From the NCBI GenBank assembly GCA_033558025.1, contig JAUCEF010000002.1, positions 2,418,001 to 2,482,000 of the forward strand: 64,000 nucleotides of DNA, given 5' to 3'. The notes beneath the pieces were generated by a model. It was not told the origin of the DNA and did no database searches. It saw nothing but the letters and a program-made list of their open reading frames with translations. Positions 21,102 to 30,045 of the stretch are shown piece by piece (the first letter of the stretch is position 1; each line of letters starts with the position of its first letter). This DNA is from Phytophthora sp. 'mugwort' (lineage: Eukaryota > Oomycota > Peronosporomycetes > Peronosporales > Peronosporaceae). The position numbers and the translations under genes are program-made.

Positions 21102-22818
21102 CTACCCGCGCGAGTTGTTACGTCGGCGTTCACCATAGCTATTGTTGCTTCTGATAGGTCTTGTAGGTAAGGCCTCGTTTAACCTCGCGTAACCTTTCTT
21201 ACCGGAGCTGTCCCTAGACCGTGAAGAACCCCCCCGGTTGCGTTTTTTCTTGCCCCCCTTGGAAGATCTGTCGTATGAGTAGTAGTCCTCATCCTCGTCG
21301 TAATCGTAGTCATTGTAGTCTGGATACTCATCTTCCACATCCCGACCGCGCTTGCGGCCTGTCACGCGCCTTCCGTTGCTGCTGTTGCTCCCCGAACTGT
21401 AGCAATCGGCAGCAAAGTGACCAGCCTTGCCGCATTTAAAGCAGTTGCCTCCACCCCTACTATATCCATTGGAACGTATCGGACACTCGGCAGCGATATG
21501 ACCGGGCTCGTTACACACAAAACATGTTTGCACAGTGCGGCCACTTGCCGTTCGAGTAGCAAAGTTGGTCGTGGCCGGCTCCCTGTACGTTCGGCACTCG
21601 CCAAGCGTGTGATTCTTTGCGCAATGGGGGCAATATACACGTCTATCGGCAGGAGGTGGCACTGGCACACAATGAAGATGACCCACTGTGGTGCACACCA
21701 TGCATGTCACTCCAGTTTGATTTCCAACGTTGTCGCAGTCGTCTTCGATGTGTCCGGCGCGGCCGCAAATGTTGCACGGATCAATATTCAGTGTTCGATT
21801 GTTGCATTCCTGCAGTGACACAGCAGTTCACAACGTAAGTCAAGCGTCCTCACACACACGCGATAGCTGGCACCGCACTCACCCTCTGCTGGTGTCCTAA
21901 CTGCAGACAGTTTGCACACGGTAGGTTGGGACACTCCCACGCCTGATGTCCACGCAACGCGCAATAGTAGCAAGGCAACTGCAGCTTGTCGTTCATGCAG
22001 ACATTGGCCATGTGACCGACCTCGCCGCAGTGGAAGCATTTGGTAGCCAGATCCGTGACGAAATATCTGTTCTCCTTGCGCTTACGACCTTCTTCCTTTC
22101 CCTTCTTCTTGCTCTTCTTGTCCTTGCCGTCCGCCGCATCGTGGTGTCCGTCCTCCTTCTCCTTGTCATTGTTCGTCGAGTCGAGTTCAAATAGCGGCGC
22201 GCCGACTCGCATTTTTCTCTCCTCCTGCTCCTTATTCTCGTCCTCGGCCATGATCTCCTTTTCAATCTCCACATCGCCCGCATCTCCGCGCCGCCGCGAG
22301 CTGAAGTCGCTCAGGATGAAGTCACTCAGCGGCTCCAGTGGTGGCTCCTCGATCACCGGGATCCTGCGCTGGCTGACGGGCACCAGGAAGCGTGCCTGCG
22401 CCCACTTGGACAGCGTCACGCCCGCTTTCTTGACTGGAGTTGGTGTCATAGTCTCCTTCGCGTCATCATTGTCAATAACAATGATCGTCTGAGTCTTTTG
22501 GTTCTCTGTGTCCGAGTCGACACTAATTGGTTCGCCTACATCGTCGTCTGAGTCCCAGCGTGACACTGTCTGATTCGGTGACGACTTGCTGGTCTCTTTA
22601 ACGCGCGTGGGCTGCACGACGGACGGATCTGGTCGGTGCGCGCGCGGATCCGACGGGTCCATCACGTGCAGCATCTCCTCATCACTGTCCGAGGACTCGC
22701 TCACGTCGCTGAAGGCGTCCAACACACCCGCGTTCTGGCCTGGCATCGGTCCTACTGCGCTTGAGTCTTGACTGCCAATGAATGCCGCAAAAGAGCTCAA
22801 GCGGTGTAGATCAGTCAT
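21102..22818 (-). CDS. Zinc-knuckle protein of the Air2/ZCCHC7 type
   Basis: Two exons, 22818-21883 and 21809-21102 (GTGAGT donor, CTGCAG acceptor, phase 0), give 547 residues. The first 245 residues are acidic and disordered, followed by a Lys-rich patch. Then come about eight zinc-knuckle-like units. Six are canonical CX2CX4HX4C, for example CFHCGEVGHMANVC and CFKCGKAGHFAADC. Two are irregular (CMVCTTVGHLHC and CPHCAKNHTLGEC). The intron falls inside the third knuckle and joins HQQR to EC, which restores it and supports the splice. The tail is acidic/Tyr-rich, then Arg/Ser/Gly-rich. Air1/Air2 and ZCCHC7 are RNA-binding subunits of the nuclear TRAMP complex that feed RNA to the exosome. The assignment rests on knuckle arrangement, so another RNA-binding knuckle protein is possible. 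Divergent from LSM3 by 127 bp. Confidence 0.82.
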
Positions 22819-22945
22819 TGGTCCAAATACAGGATCCGAAACAATGTGGATTGGTAGAATATCATGCTCTAGTAGAACAAGGGAAATCTCCCTCTACAAG
22901 AGTAGCCCACAGAGGGGCAACCATCACTCTTAATCCGCATCCGCA

Positions 22946-23224
22946 ATGGCGTCGATCGATGAGCCGCTGGACCTGATCAAGCTGAGCGTGGCTGAGCGCA
23001 TTTACGTCAAGTGCCGCGGTGATCGAGAGCTGCGCGGTGTGTTGCAAGCGTACGACCAACACCTGAACATGGTGCTGAGCGACGTGGAGGAAACAATCAC
23101 AGTGCAGGAGCTGGACCCGGAGACGTACGAGGAGCTCATCAAGCAGTCCAAGCGCACCATCGAGATGCTTTTCGTGCGCGGAGACGTCGTTATCCTCGTG
23201 GCTCCCCCACTGCGTACCGCCTAA
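22946..23224 (+). CDS. LSM3: U6 snRNA-associated Sm-like protein LSm3
   Basis: A 92-residue single-exon frame of normal family length. The Sm1 motif reads [20 protein letters not shown] and the Sm2 motif [17 protein letters not shown]. The N-terminus [19 protein letters not shown] is typical of LSm3. LSm3 belongs to both the LSm2-8 ring on U6 snRNA (splicing) and the LSm1-7 ring (mRNA decapping). An initiator-like TCACTCTTAAT lies about 20 nt upstream of the ATG. It pairs divergently with the zinc-knuckle gene, and both act in RNA metabolism. Confidence 0.96.
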   Translation: MASIDEPLDLIKLSVAERIYVKCRGDRELRGVLQAYDQHLNMVLSDVEETITVQELDPETYEELIKQSKRTIEMLFVRGDVVILVAPPLRTA

Positions 23225-23385
23225 GAACAAAACGCTGTCCAGACCCGTCTTAAGCTGCTAGGCATTCCCCTCTTCATTTTTACAGGGTTATAAGCCCTCT
23301 TTCGTCCCTGTTTCTTTTGTTTTGACCATGTCCTGATGACCGGAATCGTGTTTTCATAGCAGCAGACTGCACTGAATATAGTTAC

Positions 23386-24342
23386 TTATTGTTCAACGCG
23401 GAGACTCCACTGTGTTTGCAGACGTCGCTCGAACTCCCGGATGGAGACCTCGACATCGATCGCGGAGGCAGTTTTCGTGCGGGAGGTGGAGGGGCTGTAG
23501 GAGTGGCAGGTGACGGATGAGGACATGGATGTGGACATGGAGCTGTGGCTTGAGCTTTCGCTGGGTGCTGATGCTGTACGCAGGCGGGGCTTCGAGGAGC
23601 TGTCCCTACGGCCGTCATTGGCGGGGGTATCGGGGTTGGGAGCATTCTTGTTGCGGATGCTGCTTACGTGCCATGCCTGCTTCCTTCTTGGGGGAGACGT
23701 GTCGCGCTTGTCGAAGACCCACTTGTTCTCGGCTCGAAGCTGGGCTTCTCGAGCGGATACCTCCAGTATGAGACCTCTGCGCTCAGCATCGACTTGTTCG
23801 CGTAACCTCCTCCGCACCTTGATGTCGTAAACGAAGTCTACCGGCTCTGCCTTTGGTTTGGGTTGCTTGATGGTCGTCTTGTGCGCTCGCCTCTTGTGCT
23901 GTGGATCCTGCTGCTCGTTTGAAGACCGGCCATCGAATGGGTGTGTTCTCGCTGACGAAGATGCAGTTGGGCCCGTAGCTCGTTTGCGATAGATTCGAGA
24001 GGGATTGTGTGGGGGTTTATGGCGTGCTTTTGCTTTTGAAGTAGCGATAGCTGGTGCTACGAAGTCACTTGGGATCTCAACGACGGTGCCGAAAGCTGTA
24101 AGAGAAAGGTCCGCGTCGTCACGTGTGGTGTAGATTTCTGCGCACATTCATCAGGAGGTTTATTGGGTTATTCTGTCATGCAGGTGCGTACCGGTGTCTC
24201 CATTATTATCGAAATTCCACCCCATCGAGTGAGTGAATCGGTCAAGGTCTTCATAATTTGGTGCGATAGGTGAAAAGATGTTAACGTACGGAAGTAGCCC
24301 ACCAGCGAAAATGTCAAGTTTGCTTACTGACCCTGCATACAT
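23386..24342 (-). CDS. Two-exon gene of unknown function
   Basis: Two exons fit, 24342-24192 and 24137-23386 (donor GTACGC, acceptor GCGCAG, phase 1), giving 300 residues. Exon 1 reads IFAGGLLPYVNIFSPIAPNY; exon 2 continues EIYTTRDDADLSLTAFGTVVEIPSDF. The middle is basic (KRATGPTASS, HKRRAHKTTIKQPKPK). A charged helical stretch follows (DIKVRRRLREQVDAERR), then Ser-rich low complexity and a short helical end (VSIREFERRLQTQW). No domain, signal peptide or membrane segment is recognised. Joining the exons is inference from frame and splice sites; exon 2 alone could start at an internal ATG. Convergent with LSM3, 161 bp apart. Confidence 0.6.
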
Positions 24343-25362
24343 TTCCGCCCGTGATTAAGCGCAGTGAGCGAAGCCATTGGGATGGAGGAAGCGAACACCT
24401 TCAGCACTTGACCAGGCTGACAAGCAGCCGACGTAAAAGGCAGTCAAGTGACATCACTTTTGGGACTCACCTGATTTATAAATATCGGTCATGCAATCTA
24501 AAAACATTCGACAAGGAATTGGAGTAATAAAAAAAAATTCAAGGTTGTCAACATTTGGTGGGTGCATCATCCAAACCAGTACGTTGTTGTGGCTGAACTT
24601 GTGTTACTATTTCCCACGTTTCATTGTGCGGTGAAGAATATTTTTTAGCATCGAGCAGTACATGACCTCATCCGCAACCAACGAATATAATGTCGTTCTG
24701 CCGCGACATCTCGGAATCCAGTGATTAAAAACTTTGAAGCCCGGCGTAATGCTGCAGTCTGACTGAGGGCATGCGTTTATGTCGGATAGTTTGGTTCAGT
24801 CCGGGAATTTGTCCCGAATAGGCGTTGTCACCGAGGCGAGTTATGTAGCGCTTCTCCACCCCTAGTCGATACTGTGTGTCAACCTAGTATTTTTTCGGCG
24901 TTATTCTAATAAGTAACCGTTCGGAATCCAGTGCCTTAAGACTCTGAAGCCCGGCATAATGGTCGAAGATCCGTACGAACGAGGTCGTGGCTGAGCTGGA
25001 GATGCGGGACTGTATCTATCTAATCGCCCAAAAAGCTGACCAAGTACAAACAAGGTCGTGTTACGTAATTTCGTGTTATATTCCAGGTGGTTGGTCTTGA
25101 CTTGGATATATGTCATGTGCTGTTGATTTGACTTGTCATTTCCTGAAAGCTGCGTCTTCGAGTAACGTTGCTCGCTGAAGAAACTACTTCCTGTGGGTGT
25201 TGTATAAGAAAGTTAGCTTCCAACGCCATCACTCGCTGATAAAAAGCGCTTCTCAGACTTCTGTTCTGGAGCAACCGGATTAGAACGTCATGTTTGTAGT
25301 GGTGCGATTTGATTAACTAGCACTGGAATGACGGTGACAGGAATGCGTTCATGCAATAATGT
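24343..25362. other. Intergenic stretch with a dispersed 41-bp repeat pair
   Basis: No gene supported. Two imperfect copies of a sequence starting TCGGAATCCAGTG and ending GAAGCCCGGCRTAATG lie at 24711-24751 and 24921-24961. They may be ends or internal pieces of a small non-autonomous transposon. AT-rich DNA surrounds 24480-24540. Confidence 0.5.
24711..24961. repeat. Pair of imperfect 41-bp direct repeats 210 bp apart
   Basis: Copies at 24711-24751 and 24921-24961 share TCGGAATCCAGTG and TGAAGCCCGGC with a few substitutions between them. They are not explained by any gene. Their relation to a transposon family was not established. Confidence 0.7.
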
Positions 25363-27678
25363 TTAGCATTGAATTGCACACGATGATACTCTCCACCAGC
25401 GAATTTTTTGCAGCCTGTCGTCATCAAGTCGCCACATCTCGGGTTCCGTAGTGAGCAGACTACGACAGCCTGGAATCCTATGTTCTTCGGTGTTCGACTT
25501 TTCTTCCAGTGTCCATACGATCACTCGGTGGTTCCATAAGTGGCAGTACGCTCGAAATGGCGCTATGGATGATAGCAGATCCCATTCGTCGAACGTGACG
25601 ATGTATCTGTCACCAAACAGGAGGTAACCCAACCGAACGAGCTCGTAACTGTTCAGGTACATACGTGGGCGATGCAGCCGACTACTTGTACCGCTCTTTT
25701 GTGTCGTGGAGTTTCGGCTGTATGGAGTCACGATATTCTCTCTCATTGCGGTCGATATGATTATTGACTCCGAAGTGGTGATGCACAGATATACTGGCGA
25801 GTTGCCTAAGCCGCCCACTTCCGTCACCTTGAGTGCGAATGCTTGCTCAATTCCATGAAGATTCCTTCTGACGCCTCTCTTGTGGATGGGGAGCGAACGT
25901 CCCATCAGCAGTGGCAGTAAATTTATACCCAACACAACAAACTTGACGTAGACCAAGAATGTCACACGTCCGTTCATACGCCAAGCGACATCAGTTGTGA
26001 AAAAGTGGTGGAGCTGCAGCTTTTTTACTTCGTCGGAAAAGACGACAGTAGCCACACGTCCGTCAACACCCTCTATCCACCCGGATGCAGCCAAGTCTCT
26101 TCGAAAGTAATGAAGCAAACACAGTATTGCAACTGAAGGCGCAAAGAGTTCGTCTGACATTCGTCGGCGTGTGAGTTTGGCCAGAAGATTCAGCAAGCTG
26201 TAATACATCAACATCAGCTGAGCAATTGCAGGGTAGATCGTGAACCAGGCCTCCGAGAGTCCGGACTGCTGGCCTTCAAAACGGCATCCAACCGTCCAGA
26301 ATGCTGCCAACGTCATTTTGAGCTGAGGAAGCATCGACAACAGCAAGACATCGAAGCTTTTCGACCCGGAAACACAACCGATCCCACCGCCAAAGCAGGG
26401 CAGTTTTCCCTGCACGACGCCAATATGCAGAGATGCGAGTGACATGATCCATCGGATCAAGACTAGACCAACAGAGAGATTTGAGACCAAGGTTTCCCAG
26501 TCGTACACGATTCTCACAGTACGCTGCTGATCTGTTTCGTAGTGGAAGATGCCGTACCACGAAGCATTGGAAATGGTGATCGAGTTTAAGTCACGAGCGT
26601 AGTCCGAAGTGATGAACTTCGTGCCCCATTTGTCGAGTCGTGGTGCTGCTAAGCAGTTTTCTTGTTTCGAGCAGTCAAGTTCTACGCCAGCTCGTGTGTC
26701 GAATACTCGAAACATCATATAGTACGGCGCAGCAAGGTTCGAGCTCATTACGTCTGAAAACCAGCGGTCACCTTCCAAGTCTTCGTACCAGCCATTTCGC
26801 CATACACCACCAGGCTTCTTCAACCACTGAAGGGTGCGATCATAGCGAATCGTGCGATTCACCGCTCGAAGACTTGCTTGTTTGCTATTAACTCCTCCAT
26901 TTGCATCGCCGTAGTACGCGTCTTCGAGCCGGAACATGCACGCATCCCCATCCCAAGTCGGTACTGCATGGCGACCTTGCATCGCGTTGTCCCAGTACGG
27001 CATGATGAGCACTGGCAAAGAATCCGGAAGTCTGAACATTCGATTACTGTCAGCATCATCGATGACACGGATGCTGTCGGTTGTCAGATTCTTGTAGCCC
27101 AGCGCTACGCAGGCTGCAAAAATGTTGTCGAGTGTGTCTGCGATGAGGTTGCAAGTATCTGTGTAGGACGTAAATGCAGCCGAGTCCAGTGCATCCTCGG
27201 TCGATACTTCACGTCGCTGGACAATTCGATAGCCGTGCTTCGCCGTTCCCGACTCGTCCTCCAGAACAACTCCGATACCTTTTGCTGCTAGCAAAGAACT
27301 TACGAGTCTTGGTTCATATTTCCTGCCGTAGCGTACGCACGTGATCACTCGGTCTGCGTACGGCATGTCGTTCGCCCCGACAATCTTAAACGTTCCGAAT
27401 GTGGGGTCTTGGCCGTATTCAAGATGCTGGATCGAATCTGTCGAATTCCACACGGCTCCCAGCAGCTGAGCGAGCACGAGTGCACTGATCAAGAGGCAAA
27501 CTGTCCAGTGGTAAAGCGCGCTGGCAATTTCTCGAGCTGTCAGGCGATACCTTGGTGTTGAGCGCGCTGTAACGAAGCTCTGTTCGATGTCGCCCTTACT
27601 GGGGCTAAACACCCTCTCAGCCGGGGCGACGCATAGCTTTTCCCGGCGGATAGTCGACGTCACGGAAGAAGTCATCAT
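25363..27678 (-). CDS. Multi-pass membrane protein of a tandem oomycete family, copy 1
   Basis: One uninterrupted frame of 771 residues. A first membrane segment (WTVCLLISALVLAQLLGAVW, residues about 53-72) is followed by a soluble domain of about 330 residues. That domain has several Cys and Asn-glycosylation sequons and ends near VRIVYDWETLVSNLS. Then come several hydrophobic segments (SVGLVLIRWIMSLASLHIGV, QLMLMYYSLLNLL, FLVYVKFVVLGINLLPLL) and a C-terminal soluble part (SYELVRLGYLLFGDRYIVTFDEWDLLSS) ending CAIQC. It aligns along its length with the 820-residue gene at 30046-32508. I do not recognise a characterised family. The topology suggests a plasma- or endomembrane protein with a large lumenal loop. 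It starts at a double Met; either could be used. Confidence 0.8.
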   Translation of the reverse strand: MMTSSVTSTIRREKLCVAPAERVFSPSKGDIEQSFVTARSTPRYRLTAREIASALYHWTVCLLISALVLAQLLGAVWNSTDSIQHLEYGQDPTFGTFKIVGANDMPYADRVITCVRYGRKYEPRLVSSLLAAKGIGVVLEDESGTAKHGYRIVQRREVSTEDALDSAAFTSYTDTCNLIADTLDNIFAACVALGYKNLTTDSIRVIDDADSNRMFRLPDSLPVLIMPYWDNAMQGRHAVPTWDGDACMFRLEDAYYGDANGGVNSKQASLRAVNRTIRYDRTLQWLKKPGGVWRNGWYEDLEGDRWFSDVMSSNLAAPYYMMFRVFDTRAGVELDCSKQENCLAAPRLDKWGTKFITSDYARDLNSITISNASWYGIFHYETDQQRTVRIVYDWETLVSNLSVGLVLIRWIMSLASLHIGVVQGKLPCFGGGIGCVSGSKSFDVLLLSMLPQLKMTLAAFWTVGCRFEGQQSGLSEAWFTIYPAIAQLMLMYYSLLNLLAKLTRRRMSDELFAPSVAILCLLHYFRRDLAASGWIEGVDGRVATVVFSDEVKKLQLHHFFTTDVAWRMNGRVTFLVYVKFVVLGINLLPLLMGRSLPIHKRGVRRNLHGIEQAFALKVTEVGGLGNSPVYLCITTSESIIISTAMRENIVTPYSRNSTTQKSGTSSRLHRPRMYLNSYELVRLGYLLFGDRYIVTFDEWDLLSSIAPFRAYCHLWNHRVIVWTLEEKSNTEEHRIPGCRSLLTTEPEMWRLDDDRLQKIRWWRVSSCAIQC

Positions 27679-29269
27679 TTCCTATCTTCCTACCACACAC
27701 AACATAGGTCTTACGCCAGAATGTGAGCGCTCTTGTGGCAGCTTCCCATATGCCACACAGAAGGGGACAAGTTATTCCAGGCTCGGTCAAGCGACCAAGG
27801 ACAGAGGATGCCGGGACACAGCTTCAACATGCTGTTCAGTTGCATTCTTATCAGGTTTTCAGTTATTTAAACCTTCGAGCTCGTCGGGCCTCAAGTGTAC
27901 AGCCCGTTTCGACGTGCTGTACACTGAACAGCACGAAGATTAGCCATGTGTGGATATTCGCCAGTCCAGTCTTCACATTCGAAGCTCTGTGCTCTGTGTC
28001 TCGAGCAGTCCACCTCAAGAGCTGTACGCATGTCGTACATTCGATGCATCCCCGTGTATCCTCACAACACCCGGTCAGCCTTGTGCCAATCGATTGTTTC
28101 CGTCTCCTCCCCATATTTGTGGGGATGGCGTCTCGAGCGAACGCAGCGGAAGTGCGTTCGGTAGTCATACTAATCGTTGCTATCAAGACCGTACCCAGAG
28201 ATAATCGATGATGAAGTGTTCGCAACCAGCGATGAGCAGACCGATTGAGTATTCATCCGGTGAGCGTACAAGGTTCGCGGTATACAACTTCAGGCAGCAC
28301 GTCGAACGCATCGTTCCTTGAAGGCTGCGTGTCGAAGCATGATCAGATAGCTGGAGACGTCGCTTTATCGTAAATAGTTCCGAGAAGCTGCGAGAGCGAT
28401 CACAAAAAGACAAGTGAGCCCCTGTCGAGGCAAGAGCTAGGGACTTGACTGGAGCTACTCATTGCGATCACCTCCGCTATCAGACGAGCTCTTTAACCTA
28501 CCAAAAAACATTGTGGGCACGGTAACGTGGACGAATATTTTGAGTCAGCAGATTGTCAAATGTGACCATGACGACCACGACCCCGACCTACATTTATTCC
28601 TGGCAACCGAACAATGGCAGCCTGATTGCATTTAAGAGAACAGCAGTCGAACATTTGTAAGTCATCGAACGTTTTGTAGTCGCGAGTTAAGCCGCCACTT
28701 TTTCTCCCTATTCTATAGCACACGACTATTCCAGCCTTTTTTAAAGTCGGATGGTCGTTCAACTACATAGTCCAATGCCTTGGCCGAAGACGGTGTGATT
28801 TCCTTACGATGTATCGGTTAGGTGAAACTCTGGTAGCCAGCATTTGCCGACTAGTGAAGATCGGCACTTGACTGTTAATGTCATCTTGAATCGAGGCAAA
28901 TGAGGCAAAGATCAGGCAACGACGGCTAATGATCTGCGATGCTTGCCACGCAGAGCGCTTGCAAGCATCAGCATGTGGGGCGAATCGTGAGTTCACACCT
29001 TAAAAGCTCGTCATTATAGACGCGGCAGCGATACCCGAGTACTGTAGGCATCTTCAAAGACATGACATATTGGTATCTCGGCCCCACGTTGGTACGATAA
29101 CTCGAGCGTAGAGTCAACTGTCTCGGTAAGGTAAGATGATAACTGGCAAGGTTGTTCGGGGGGTCTATATACAGCTTGTCCCAGTTCGTCAGGAAGACGA
29201 AATTGAATCGGGTGAGACTCGTGTAGACTTCCAAATATTCTTCAATGGCGATGTAGGCACAACATCCCC
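27679..29269. other. Intergenic stretch within the membrane-protein cluster
   Basis: No intact gene. Several frames of 60-120 codons exist but none resembles a family. Given that the neighbouring paralogues are duplicated, the right part may include heavily worn copies of the same family, but I could not align it convincingly left of about 29270. Confidence 0.4.
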
Positions 29270-29760
29270 ATCATCAAAGGTTTACACAAATTGGTAAGCC
29301 GAATAAGCTCATTTTAGGGAGTTTGCTAGCAAGAGCAATCTCCAATGTGATTATTGCTGACCGGAGGGCCTTTGCGGTCTAGCACCAGAAGCCAGCGGGA
29401 TGCTTGATCGATCACTGCTACTTCAATTCTAGTTCGACACCTCAGAAGCTACTCGGGAATGTACGAGCAACTAGCAGCGGAAACAAATTCATGCCAACGA
29501 TGGCGAGCTTCAATGCGAACAGGACGTTGGCACGGCCATTCATGCGCTAAAGTATGTATGTAAAGTAGTCAGGCAATTATGCTCCACCTGCTTCAGTCAA
29601 TATTCACGCAGATAGAACTCGTCGTGTCCTCCCTGCACAACTGGTATACTCGAAACAATCGGAGCTTCCGTCGAGATCATCGGAAAAAACTTCATGATCC
29701 TTTGTGCAGTCGAACAAGCGGTAGACAAATCAATCAATGGATGCACTTGATGGTCGAGTG
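29270..29760 (-). pseudogene. Decayed fragment of the multi-pass membrane family
   Basis: Plus-strand 29455-29550 (GAGCAACTAGCAGCGG, then CACGGCCATTCATGCG) aligns with 30713-30800 inside the intact 820-residue gene (GAGCCACTAGCAACGG, then CGCGGCCATTGAGACG). Around 29290-29310 the sequence GGTAAGCCGAATAAGCTC recalls the LVRLGYLLFG-coding part of the family. Frames are broken throughout, and the order of pieces is the same as in the intact genes but shortened. I interpret it as a tandem duplicate that lost function. Confidence 0.55.
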
Positions 29761-30045
29761 AATCTAAAGAAAATAGTCATCTCGTAGACAAGTAAACAAA
29801 AAAATTAGGACGGCAGTCCTTAGATCAATGCTCGAATATAAATTGATTGTGATTCTACAGCACATTTCAATTCGTTTGTGGTTTCGTCAAATCCTCCAAC
29901 TACGTAAGGCTCAATATTGGAGCAATATGAATTTTTCGTTGGTACCGAGAATCTACACGAGTCCGAGCGAAGTAAGATTTAAATATTTCCCAGTTAAATT
30001 ACCGTGCTAACGGTGCAAATCTCGTCCAGCTCCGATTTTTTCACT

